Origin: Brachionus rotundiformis
Taxonomy: Eukaryota > Rotifera > Eurotatoria > Ploima > Brachionidae
Length of the DNA stretch: 64,000 nucleotides
Assembly (NCBI GenBank): GCA_016802295.1
Contig: JAESIW010000207.1
Span: forward strand, 2,054,955-2,118,954
Direction: 5' to 3'
Each line of letters opens with the position of its first letter. Positions within the stretch are counted from its first letter, which is position 1. Shown here in pieces: positions 54,901 to 64,000 of this stretch. The notes beneath the pieces are model-generated. The model saw only the letters and a program-made list of their open reading frames with translations, searched no databases and was not told the origin of the DNA. Made by a program: the position numbers and the translations under genes.

Positions 54901-57900
54901 CGAGCTCAATAGCTTGCCAAGACCAATGAAAACATCCCGATTGGTAAGCGGTATGCTGAGCACAGACTGGACTATAAACTCAACACACGGCTCGATGAAA
55001 TTTCTGAACATGGAGCCGCCTGAGTCAATGATCAAGTAGAGCGCATGTATGGCCCACACTTGAACAATGCTAGAGCTGGGATTTTGAGCCATGGCGAACA
55101 GAGCCGACACTGTAGTGGTCATTTGTTGACCGGCGCCCATCGAGCCAACATATCGATGCAAGCAGCCGAGTCCGAGCGCATATCCAGTGCGCGCAGTCAC
55201 CTCCTGGCTATTTCTGAGCTTTTCGAAGCAAAATTGTCCAACTTCATTGACAAAATGCGAGTCGGCTACCACTTGAGCCATTCGGCCAAGTGCCTCGCCG
55301 GCCGCACACCTCAATATGCCATTCGAATGACTGAGCGTGTCAAGCACAAGCTTTAGAGTAGCCCGTCGGATCGGCTCGTCGCCCAGCTCGCACTTGCTCT
55401 CTGCCAAACTTTTCAAACTGCTCAAAACACCAGTAAATATGTTTATTTGTAAAGCTTGGCAATTCGACTTGGTCTGCTTTTGTATCAAGTCTATGAAATG
55501 CTGCAGTATTTGCAGTCGATGTTTGTTGGGACACTTGGGATATATTTGACCAAATAAGTGTATTGACGCGTCTATAACAGCAACGCCAAGCGGCAGCGCT
55601 GATTGGTACTCGTTGCCTGAGTTGTTCTGGTACAAATAGGTGACATCGTGTTCAAGTGTTTCGCAACCAGAGGCCGAAAAAGGCGCCAGTTGGTCCTCGA
55701 TTGATTTGTGTTCGACATGATGCAGTGAGTTGGAAAAAAGAATGGAATCGTTCGAGTGACAGACCGAACGAAGCATAGAAGTGACCAAATTGGAGTTGGA
55801 CTGGTCGGCCATGGTGAACTCGGCCACTAGTTCACTAAGCAAGATGGCAAAACTGGCCTCGTAAATTCTTGTGGGTAAATGACTTAGCACTTGGTAAAGC
55901 TTGAGTCTGTACATGGCAGATTGGGCTTTTAGATTAACTGGGCTGTTTAGCGATTTAAGAATGCTTGGCAATTGGGACAGAAGCACGATGGCGTACTGTA
56001 TAGGCTGGACAAATGACTGGCAAACGGCCTCGTCCGACAGCATCTCAGAGCAGTTGAGCAAGAAAGCGCTCATTGTAGCCAGAGCGCCTGATCTACTCTC
56101 CAAACTGACCTGCCATGTTTTTCCATCACCACGCTTTTTCTCTTGCTCTATTTGTTCAACTCCGCTTGGAAGTGTTAGTGTCCATAGTTTTCTAATTCTG
56201 TTAAAATGCTTGCGCACCAGACCACCGCCAACAGTCATAAAAGACCCAATAAGCATCCAACCAATGTTTGTCTTTTGCATGGCCAAATTTAAAGTAGAAC
56301 TTTGTGACGCACTGCGCAACAACTCTTCGCCAATGTTAAAGCCTAGCTTAGGCTTTAGACTCGGCACGCCGAGTGGACATTGATTTATGGCACCAATTAG
56401 AGCCGAACAGGCGTAACCATAGCCTGTCAACGCATCAGATGGATTGCGAATGAGTGACAATTTGTCCATGCAAGTGTCCAACAGAGATGACATCAAGGAT
56501 GGAAGAGAATTGGTCAATGAACGTAGGCACCAAGCAGTCATGCATTTTACGCCTGTGTGCGGATAAAGAAGTGTTTGAAATAGCTTGGTAACCAAATTGT
56601 TGTCTTCAGACAAAAGAATTGAGCATGAAGTGTTTAGTGTTTTTAGAATAGAGCTCAATTCGTGCAGCGAACATATTAAAATGTGTTGAGTGTTTGGTAA
56701 AGTGGTTAGCTTGTCTATCAAATGAATTAGCTCATTGGCCGCTTGTAATTGGACTTTTTCATTAAGCATTCCGCCAATGATTGATCTTAGAATGAATTGG
56801 ACGCATTTACGCGAGTAAACAGCGTCCAAATGGATCTGTACTGACTTGGTATTGTTTACCAAATTAAGCACATGTGTTAGAAATAGATTTAGGTTTTTTT
56901 CCAGCCAGCTTGGACCGAGCAAATTGGCTAGTTCTATATAGGCATAAGTGAGGCCGATGCGAATCTCGCGTGTGCCCGATTGCTGCATTGGCGAGTCAGA
57001 TACTGGACTTTGCTGTGACTCAATATTGGTCAAAGAGTTTGAGCTATTCGAATTGGGAAGTGTGACATTGCGAACCAAGTTAAACCCGGCGAATGATTGG
57101 TGAGTTCTATTGAAGCCATTTGCCAGCAGAGCTAACATGTTCCGAATTTTGTCCTGGGTCATATGCTTGCCAGTCTGGTTGGTCTGCTTGTGTTTAAGAT
57201 TGGGAGACTTGTCCTCGGCATTAATGGGCTGCTTGTCCGCATTTTCAATTGAGTAGTAGACCAACTGAGCCAAATAAATGCTTGTCTGAATTCTTACATC
57301 AAAGTTAGAGTTGTCCAAGGCCTTGATGCCGAGCTGGACACTCGACTCGAGCTCATTGGACACACCAGAGTTGGACACTGTATTCATATTTGATGGCAAA
57401 TACAAAAAAGAGCAGTGCTTTATCATTTCGGACAGGCATTTGATTGCTGCAGAGCGCACATTCATGTTCCGGTCTTGGAACAAGGGTTTTAGCTGTTTGA
57501 ATATGTCCTTGTGGCTGGTCGAGCTAGCACTGGCCAAGCCAGTAATAATAGCCTCGTATGTGTGGACTATTTCAATGCGGAGCTGTGACTCGGCGCTTTT
57601 CATACACTTGAACAATATTTGACAAGTGTCTTGGTACATTGTGCCACAAGTACGACCAAGCTGTTGATACAGTCGTCTCAAGCATGCCATTGAGCACAAT
57701 TTGGCCATTTGTTGTTGTTGAGTCTCCTCTCTTGATTTGAGTATTTCGTTGCATTTTTCAATAGTGGAGTACAGAGATAGGAAGTCACCATAGGAATAAA
57801 GATTGGCAATGGTGGTGGCGATCAAGTTGCGGACCGCAGGGCCCGGAAACTGGTTGAATAAGACAAACAGTTGCTGGACCAACTTTTCTTGTTGTTTTTT

Positions 57901-58083
57901 AAGAGTTGTTTTGTCAATGCGGCCTATCTTAGTGTCCAGACAAACGAGCCACTCGTGAAGATAGAGTGGTCGTTTTTTGTGATTGATTATCTGTTCCAGA
58001 AGGGTGTCATTCAAAATTAAGGTCTCGTTATCCAGCAGTGTTTGCCTCAATTGGTTCTCTATCGATTGGGCTCTTGAATCCAT
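48983..58083 (-). CDS. HEATR5B: HEATR5B/Laa1-type HEAT-repeat trafficking protein
   Basis: Long HEAT-repeat solenoid that works with aftiphilin/gamma-synergin and the AP-1 clathrin adaptor at the trans-Golgi and endosomes. Four exons (minus strand): 58083-54393, 52096-50761, 50694-50297, 49959-48983 (phases 1, 2, 1); 2133 residues (human 2071). Matches span the full length: KSAESQ, HVEAVYSRR-like, NQCPLGVPS, KSIEDQLAPFSASG, PLGVAVIDAS, CAAGEALGRMAQVV, ALGLGCLHRYVG, SDIHDILYSLLS, ILEQYQAQVSAALRP, NDLRRVNQLLASSL and LPVEGGSFY. It ends in PKIQLNFDFSKK, like the human tail. The first intron (2296 bases, far longer than the others) contains LINS1 on the other strand. The first exon is less AT-rich than the rest. 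Confidence 0.95.
52231..53454 (+). CDS. LINS1: Protein Lines homologue, nested in a HEATR5B intron
   Basis: Single exon, 407 residues, entirely within the first intron of HEATR5B and on the opposite strand. The C-terminal part resembles the Lines family (Drosophila lines, human LINS1): VFIDWLINNETNFLEYFLKY, followed by KYLKLL, and near the end FPYNCEPLLRRL. Human LINS1 is longer (about 757 residues), so the N-terminal part is short or diverged. The remainder is helical, Leu/Ile/Lys-rich, with no membrane segment. Drosophila Lines acts downstream of Wingless; LINS1 is a human intellectual-disability gene. Recognition rests mainly on the C-terminal motifs. Confidence 0.75.
   Translation: MTTEEENSIFCLTNKIVEFGQLEKIPSEQLTKIIKQYELIGKRSKLVEFLLIKLLKVSIQINDNFEPQLIYSAFESNFNVGIQVLKFCLKNKISNDQDMQELASAINKSLESGQDLAPILSIVKSIIKSKHLLDNNLISKIDLFFINTDLSNIIIGHKFYIFNKFVNTLNFYIERRNVNREFLELIFIKFGKKTILAQIEELKCPEEIKESLMINFLIMVFKILTNFEANIESCSDLFYQENTFLLDMVFNGKDDDLVVNFCYLCLKNEARNLTNLKDTFDFDLNSHIMFLKLCSSVRFDYQVFIDWLINNETNFLEYFLKYLKLLNSELVQKTTFIADIKSKLKVCGTKIDQFKKVIEVNCNEKVDFDQMFQLLKIVEDKIRQLKLLFPYNCEPLLRRLHSINSLI
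53455..54392. other. Rest of the HEATR5B intron after LINS1
   Basis: AT-rich, without a coding signal apart from the splice donor of HEATR5B at 54391-54392. It includes the LINS1 3' UTR. A short minus-strand open frame at 53889-54137 shows no family resemblance. Confidence 0.6.
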
Positions 58084-59213
58084 TTATTTATAGCATTAAA
58101 GTTAATTAAATAGTAAAAATATTATCTAAATGTAGCATTTTATTAATATAATAAAATATCATAATATTTGTCATTGAAATAAATTAAAAAAAAAATTTTA
58201 ACTGATTTATTTTAATGTTATTAAATTTTATCATAATTCAATTAGAATTGTTTATAAACATAAAAAAGAGATTATTTTAAACATTTAATTTTTTGACATT
58301 TAGAGTTAAGCACAGATAGTATCAAAATTATCGCTTCATATTTAATTCAAATCGATTTTTTGTCATTAGATTTGGTATTTATTAAGTGCAAAAAAAGCAT
58401 AGATTTGTTTGAATTAATAAAATAAAATATGGAAATTTATGTTAATAATGATAAATTATATTTTATTTAACTAATTATTTTTATACCAGGCTGAAAAATA
58501 ATGTATAGATCTATGGTTTTAAATTTTTGCTATTTCCAGATAATTCAAATTAGGTACCTTGTCGGCAATTTATGAAAAAAACTTTAATTAATTTACATAT
58601 GACATATTTTTTGTCTTATGGTTAAATTTAAGATTTAAAAATTTTATTTCAAATAAAATTGCTAAGATAGTCAACCTACTAAATTTGTACCATCAAAAAA
58701 TGACTTTAATACAGTTGAGATTAATTGAACTAATGGCATTAAAAACGATTGAGCAATCTAGAAAATAAAATATGGAAATATTTTATTTAACCAAACAATA
58801 AAAATTTTTATTTATGAAATAAAAATTAAATGAAATTAAAAGATTTATTTTTCTGCTATTAAAAAAATGATATTAATTTTTGTTAATTATATTTTTTTTG
58901 ATTTTCAAAAAAAAGAATTTTGTTTAACAATTTTTATTTTTTGTTTCAAAGCCATATTTTTGGGATTTTTAAAAAGATTGTTATCTTCGAAATTATATTC
59001 AAATGCAAATTTTATCTATTTTTAATTTTATTAGTCTATTTCAGTCACCCAGAACAAATTTTGAACCAAAATTTTTAGTGAACCAATAAATTATCTATTT
59101 TTCTTTTGTAACTTTTAAAATGTTTATCATTTTTTTGAACAAAATATGATCCTTAGCATCTTTTATAATCCTAAAAAATAGATACTCTATTTTAACTTTT
59201 AAATTTCAAAAAG
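58084..59213. other. Non-coding, between divergent HEATR5B and the secreted-protein gene
   Basis: 1.1 kb of AT-rich DNA with stops in all frames; it should contain both promoters. No repeat or RNA gene recognised. Confidence 0.6.
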
Positions 59214-60536
59214 ATGAAAACCTCAAATTTTTTTTTATTCTTCATTGTTATAGTACATCAGTGGTTTTACATTTACAATAAAAATTTGGATGGCCGAGAC
59301 TTATTAATTCAAAAAAAATGCAGATCTGAAGAAAAAGTTACTTCTTCAATTGATTTAATAGTTGATGGCCTAGAATTTATGTCAGATTTTACAACTTTTC
59401 TTGGAGCATTGAAAAAAATTTCTTCAATAGAAGACAAGCTATTTGATCAAGATTCAATAAGCAGTTGCGATTTGAGTAATCAAATTGACAAAGTAATAAG
59501 CAAGCTGGAAAATCTTCAGTCTGAGGTTAGATGTGTCTGGCACTCACACTACTACAGAGAATTATTATCAAAAATAGATCATTTAATTGATGCTTACAAA
59601 CAGCATGCCGTAAAACCTAGAAATTCTACATTGATCAAGTTTCAAAAACACTGCCAAAGTGAATCGGAAGGAATTTCGAAAATTTATTCACTCATTAAAA
59701 TGCTTTTTAAAGAAAACGAACTTATGGATAATATTAAAAATTGCTGTCACTATAAAACTAAATTATATACTATTCTTTTCAGAAATTTGATAAGCCTGTC
59801 AACATTGTTTTTAACAACACTTAAATTTTGTAAAGAATTACTAAACAAAAAGAGTGACTTTGATCCAAAAATTTTCTATAATGATGTAGAAAACGTTATC
59901 AATTATTTTACCAAAGATGCCATTTTACAACAGTTTGTTACAGATAAAGGACCATTTGGATTGGAAAGTAGCATTAAAAGGCTGGCAAACAAAAGCGTTT
60001 CTTTGTCTTCATTTCAAAATGATTATGACTTCTTTAGATGGAAAGTTGTCTATGTGATTGATAGTTCTTTTGCATGTTATTCTGAAAACGCTTTTAAAAT
60101 GGAATGTACACCTAGATACGCTAGTTGGACTAATTTGAATTCAACTTTTTGTGGATCAAAGCATGAGTTTAATAAAGTTGGTTCGCAAAGAATCCATGCT
60201 TTGGTAGCGTGGTGTCATAAAGAAAAAGAAGAAGTAAAAAGTACAAATGAAGTATTAGATAACTACAATGGTTTATACGAAAGAAATTCCATACTAAATT
60301 ATGTAATTAGTCAAACCAATGATGCAAATAAAAAAATTAATTTTGCCATTACTGTTTTAAAAGGAAGCCTTTTTTTTAATTGGATGAATCCGGTAGAAAG
60401 TTATGGTAGTATGAACTACAAAAGAACTTCGAAATGGTTCCACGGAAAGTACGACACCTATTGGTCAGAGTGGTATCCTAAACAATCGTTAGGCAATTAT
60501 CAGAAGTTCAGAAATTTTGATGTAATTTTGTTTTAA
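59214..60536 (+). CDS. Intronless gene for a secreted Cys-containing helical protein, unknown function
   Basis: Single exon, 440 residues, ATG directly after CAAAAAG. Residues 4-20 are a hydrophobic signal-peptide core (FFLFFIVIV) after a Lys at position 2. The mature part is rich in Leu, Ile, Ser, Lys and Asn, with amphipathic helices at about 45-110 (SNQIDKVISKLENLQSEV) and 165-250. Roughly a dozen Cys are spread along the chain (including an adjacent pair in NCC), consistent with disulfides in a secreted protein. The C-terminal third is aromatic-rich and ends in YDTYWSEWYPKQS and a Tyr/Phe/Arg-rich tail. I recognise no family; the overall plan faintly recalls lineage-expanded helical secreted families. 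No intron, unlike most neighbours. Confidence 0.75.
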   Translation: MKTSNFFLFFIVIVHQWFYIYNKNLDGRDLLIQKKCRSEEKVTSSIDLIVDGLEFMSDFTTFLGALKKISSIEDKLFDQDSISSCDLSNQIDKVISKLENLQSEVRCVWHSHYYRELLSKIDHLIDAYKQHAVKPRNSTLIKFQKHCQSESEGISKIYSLIKMLFKENELMDNIKNCCHYKTKLYTILFRNLISLSTLFLTTLKFCKELLNKKSDFDPKIFYNDVENVINYFTKDAILQQFVTDKGPFGLESSIKRLANKSVSLSSFQNDYDFFRWKVVYVIDSSFACYSENAFKMECTPRYASWTNLNSTFCGSKHEFNKVGSQRIHALVAWCHKEKEEVKSTNEVLDNYNGLYERNSILNYVISQTNDANKKINFAITVLKGSLFFNWMNPVESYGSMNYKRTSKWFHGKYDTYWSEWYPKQSLGNYQKFRNFDVILF

Positions 60537-61197
60537 TTAAAAACTAGAAGAAAAATGCTGAAATTTTTTTTGTCTATCATTATAGATCTAATAAATAATA
60601 TCAATAATTAATTTAAATTTAAATCTTTTGGTTAAATTTAAAATTGATTTACATGGCTATTTCAATTTTGTAATTACTTTTAAAATAAAAAGGAAAACTT
60701 TATTTGTCTTAAAAATATTAATTCAAACTAATTAAATATTCTATGAGATAGCTTATCTCAGATTGATTGAAACTCCGTTTGTAAATTAACAGTTTATACA
60801 ATTTTAAAAAAAAAAAGTTAATTTATAATACTTTTAGAATTTAAAATTGCCAATTTATTAAAAATCAAAATTTTTTCTCTCCTAATTTGGATTTTTTTAT
60901 TCTGTCTCTATTAAAACTTGAATACCTGTTTAAGATAGGCAAATGGTCAAATAAATGGTCAGTGAAGCTGAATGTCCAAAAATGTAAACTTGTCCATATA
61001 GGTCCCGATAATGAAAAGAAATCTTTACCAAATGTCTAAACTTAAGATAAATTCAAGAGCGAAAAAGGTTCAAAGAACAATTCAATTTTAATTAATTATT
61101 TATTGCTAAGAATAAAAATAAAATTAATCTGAAAAATTATTGTCTAAAATACAAATATTTGCTAGTCTATTTTAAAAACAATAAAAAAAATTAATAT
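60537..61197. other. Non-coding between the secreted-protein gene and the next minus-strand gene
   Basis: AT-rich; the 3' ends of two convergent genes lie here. The only recognisable item is the reverse-transcriptase remnant at 60905-61039. Confidence 0.6.
60905..61039 (+). mobile_element. Non-LTR retrotransposon (LINE) reverse-transcriptase fragment
   Basis: One open stretch of about 44 codons ending in TAA reads KIGKWSNKWSVKLNVQKCK, then LVHIG. This is the RT segment 'W..KW.(L/M)..N..KC..(M/L)..G' just after the catalytic YADD block in jockey/CR1/RTE-like elements. There is no flanking RT or endonuclease, so it is a short dead remnant. Confidence 0.65.
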
Positions 61198-62302
61198 TTA
61201 ATCTAGGTAATAAATTCTCTTTGACATTTTTGGGCCACGATTAAGTGGATTTTGAATATTGCTAATTAAAGAGCTTTTGGTCAAACGATTCGGGTTTAGC
61301 TGCATATAAAGTTCTTTTTTTAAAGCTGTTTTGGAATAATCAGCAAAATTTTCATCATATTCACTGTTCCAAGCTCTGGAATCGCTTCTATAATTGTTAA
61401 ATCTGTCTGCCACCTGTGACTCTACAGCACTGTATTCATTTGCCACACAGGTAGCATCTTTTTTCAATTTATGCAAAGTGAGCTCAAGAATGGCATCGTG
61501 GTCATGGAAATGATCAGCCAAAATCTAAATTGACTCATTTTAACATTTAATTCAAAATATCTAATAGAAATAAAACTTTATTTGCCAAAGCGTTATGGGT
61601 TGGTTTCACGCATAAATCTTTAGTTCGGGACGCCCAGCCATAATTGGCAAAAGGCGGCCGTTTAGGCTGAAAACTGGCTACAGATGAAGACCGCTGTATT
61701 TCTTGATGAATAATTTTTTAAATTATTTTATTTTAAAATAGAAAAACAGTACTACTAGATGTTGGTCGTGAGTTTTTGTAGTCCCTTAGTCGCCACTCTA
61801 CCGGCGTTTGGACAGCCATACTTGAAAGACTGGAAGTAAATTTCTTGGACTTAACTAAATTGGACTCTGGCTTAAGTTTTGTTTGTGGCTGCTTGTTTGA
61901 ACGCTTTGGTTTAAACGCCTTGTGGGCGTTTACTTGAACAGAGGCGCTTTTTGTGCTACGCTTGGGCTCTGATTTTTTTACCACTTTTTTGCTCACTTTG
62001 GCAGGCTTTTCAAGACTACTTTCGGATTTTGACTGAAGTTTGAGCTGGTCGTGTCGATTTGGTCTTTGTGTTGTCTGTGTCCCCTGATTGGCATGGTCTG
62101 TCTTGTTCAATTGTTCAATGTAGTAGGCTTGATCTTCGTCCCAGTCGAATGGCGTGTGCAGATAATCTCTTAGCTTGTTTTTGAAGCGTAGATTTTCATT
62201 TTCTTTAGCTGTTATCCAAAAGTCATAATAGTCAAATGGAAGGTAGTTGTGCCGGTATTCGGATTTTTTTGGTAAAGAGTATTTATTACGTTGATTAGCC
62301 AT
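61198..62302 (-). CDS. Unrecognised three-exon gene, basic low-complexity protein
   Basis: Exons (minus strand): 62302-61748, 61693-61577, 61524-61198, all phase 0; 332 residues. The first donor is GTTTTT, weak but also used in MOK, and the acceptor CAG at 61694-61695 leaves only one open frame. The first exon starts MANQRNKYSLPKKSEYRHNY and has a long Lys/Ser/Pro linker. The second exon encodes PKRPPFANYGWASRTKDLCV. The third is Asn/Asp/Tyr-rich and ends in MSKRIYYLD. No membrane segment. The Pro-Phe-x-x-Tyr-Gly-Trp motif and basic, Tyr-rich character recall microtubule-associated ciliary proteins, but this is only an impression. Confidence 0.6.
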
Positions 62303-62695
62303 TTAAAAGATAACTAAATGAGTGATAAATATTGAAATTTAAAAAAATAAGTCCAAAATAAAATTTAAAATATGAATGCTAAATATAATAAAATGAGCTA
62401 TTTTATAAATTGCCATGGAAACTATCGGTCTTTTTTTTTAAATAAGGAATTTTTAATTTGTTTTGACTATTGTTTAACCATATTTGACAAACTAAGATTT
62501 AAAGTGACCACTTAGTACTGATTCTTTGTTGCTAAGATCTTTTTATTTGAACATGGACTGGCCAAATGTGAAGCCTTTGCTTCTATTTTGATAGCAGCAG
62601 AAAAAATATTATCTGGATATTTTTAATTAATTAAGTTATATTCATATTTTTTAATCAATTAGAAAAATAAAAATATTTTTGAAAAAATAATCAAA
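62303..62695. promoter_or_regulatory. Region between two divergent genes
   Basis: 393 bases between divergent start codons at 62302 and 62696, expected to hold both promoters. AT-rich; no specific element identified. Confidence 0.5.
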
Positions 62696-63728
62696 ATGGA
62701 CCTTCCATATCAAAGACCACAGATTACCACTTCAAATGATTGCAGTTATCTTAGAAATCTTGGAGATTCGAGGTATTTCAAGAGTGAGTTGTCTACCATC
62801 ATAAATTAACTCTGAAAACAAAATCTTGTTTGTCTTGTTTAACAAATGATAAAAAGCCTGATTTTTTGCCACAATTCTTTGCTAACTTGTCAAAAAAACA
62901 AAACTAGCAAAATATTTTCTGAGATAGTTTTTGTTCTTAAAATTTTGCCAGAATCTCAAAAATTATTTATATGGTATTAATTAAGCGTTATTTATTAATT
63001 GATAGTAAATCTTAACGCGATCAATTTTGCTAAAAAAACTTGAATTGACAATGACTTGAATGAAAAAAAATTGATTCTTAAACTCTTTAATCAATTTATG
63101 TCTTAATCTAAATCATTTAATTTATGATACTTCATTTTAAGGAATAATAATATACAATATATTTTTAAGTAGTGTGAAAATGACTTTAGAGAAAAAAAGA
63201 TTCTTAATTGTTAAATTAATAAGAGTATCATGATACTATTTAAATTTTAAATTTAAATTAAAAATTTATTATCAATAAATAAACTAAATTAGTATATTAA
63301 TTAAATAAAATTAAATGAAAAGAAGAGAAAAGAAAAGGTTCCAAATCAAAAAAACACTTTTTTTAGACAATCGTCAAAATTTTTGCACAAATATGAAAAG
63401 ATAATCAAAAATGGTCAAAATGATTACCAAAGACTTCTCATTTCTATTTGATGGTCATCTTTTAAATTTAAAATTCTCTTATTTTTAAAAAAGTTTAGCT
63501 ATCTATTAACTATATAAATTAATTATCTGATTTTTGGCTAAAAATATATAGCCAGAATTAAAAAAACTTGGTAATGATTGTGCAAAATTTTGACCATGTA
63601 AAAAATTTAAAAGCAAAATTTACGGTAAACAAGATTGTATTTTATTTGGTGGGCATGAATCTCTTCGAATTGCTTTTTCACCATCTATTCTGGATTACAC
63701 CGATAATACAAAATGAATACATGCCTAT
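62696..63728 (+). CDS. First two coding exons of a probable membrane protein (3' end outside the window)
   Basis: Exon 1 is 62696-62783 (29 codons plus one base) and starts MDLPYQRPQITTSNDCSYLR. It ends at a strong GTGAGT donor. Exon 2 is 63614-63728, after TTAAAAG, and ends at GTAAGT. It completes the split codon and reads KFTVNKIVFYLVGMNLFELL followed by FHHLFWIT, a hydrophobic, membrane-type helix. Phase agrees at both ends (1, then 2). The intron is 830 bases, long for this region. The next exon is not secure; an acceptor at about 63844 is possible. Family not recognised. Confidence 0.5.
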
Positions 63729-64000
63729 GTAAGTATTCTTTATTCTAAATTTGAAAAAATACATCACTGTATTCGAGAATATAACAAAAATACACCACAA
63801 ATGAATATTCATGAGTATGATTAAAGACTTCATTATCATTATAGGAATATATTTGAAAAAAAAATTTTTTTATTAAATTTTATTTTTAAATTATTAAAAT
63901 GCCCAGATATAAAAATTATTCAAATGACTTTAAAAATTAATTTATTTTTAATACATTTAAAAAGAGTCAACAAACAAGCATGAAAAAAAGATATATACTT
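63729..64000. other. Probable intron sequence at the right edge
   Basis: AT-rich. It starts with a good donor (GTAAGT). A weak acceptor ATTATAG near 63838-63844 opens a Lys/Ile-rich frame that does not look convincing. Left unassigned. Confidence 0.4.

Noticed and set aside
63600..63712. Alternative reading of 63600-63712 as a KIYGKQDCILFGGHE peptide
   Set aside because: That frame stops before the GTAAGT donor and does not fit the phase of exon 1; the hydrophobic frame fits both ends.

Overview
This is animal nuclear DNA. It is very AT-rich, with short introns (often 45-70 bases, GT-AG) inside compact genes and standard stop codons. The genes are single-copy metazoan orthologues: a Meis/Homothorax TALE homeobox gene, VPS13B, VPS33A, HEATR5B, LINS1, GOLT1B, PUS10, ATG101, MOCS3, CDKL1, MOK, NDUFA2, ACAD8, riboflavin kinase and MRPL9. 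The base composition, the compactness and the decayed fragments of a WD-repeat family fit a small protostome. My best guess is a monogonont rotifer of the Brachionus type; this is inference and was not tested by a search.

Layout. 1-213: tail of an unrecognised gene. 798-1380: GOLT1B (+). 1545-7351: four closely packed minus-strand genes (small tail-anchored protein, PUS10, ATG101, MOCS3), only 69, 284 and 134 bases apart. 7352-10048: gene-free, with decayed WD-repeat pieces around a Tc1/mariner remnant. 10049-15717: CDKL1 (+), an InaF-motif membrane protein (-) and MOK (-). 15718-30046: the Meis gene (24306-26939) inside about 12 kb of non-coding DNA with less AT-rich patches, TGATTGAT clusters and TGACAGCT sites, which looks like a regulatory landscape. 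30047-44926: VPS33A and VPS13B, head-to-tail on the minus strand. 45174-48455: four mitochondrial or cofactor genes (NDUFA2, ACAD8, RFK, MRPL9). 48983-58083: HEATR5B (-), with LINS1 lying on the opposite strand inside its first intron. 59214-60536: intronless gene for a secreted protein of unknown function. 60905-61039: LINE reverse-transcriptase remnant. 61198-62302: unrecognised three-exon gene (-). 62696 onward: first exons of a probable membrane protein that runs off the window.

Functional themes. Membrane traffic and lysosome/autophagy are prominent (GOLT1B, ATG101, VPS33A, VPS13B, HEATR5B). Two cilium-associated CMGC kinases (CDKL1, MOK) lie within 6 kb. MOCS3 and PUS10 both act on tRNA and are close neighbours. 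NDUFA2, ACAD8 and MRPL9 act in mitochondria, and RFK makes the FMN precursor of the FAD that ACAD8 uses.

I built the exon models by hand from splice sites, reading phase and remembered family sequences. All the multi-exon models listed keep phase throughout. The most unusual single observation is a probable U12-type (minor spliceosome) intron with AT-AA ends in MOCS3 (6802-6871).
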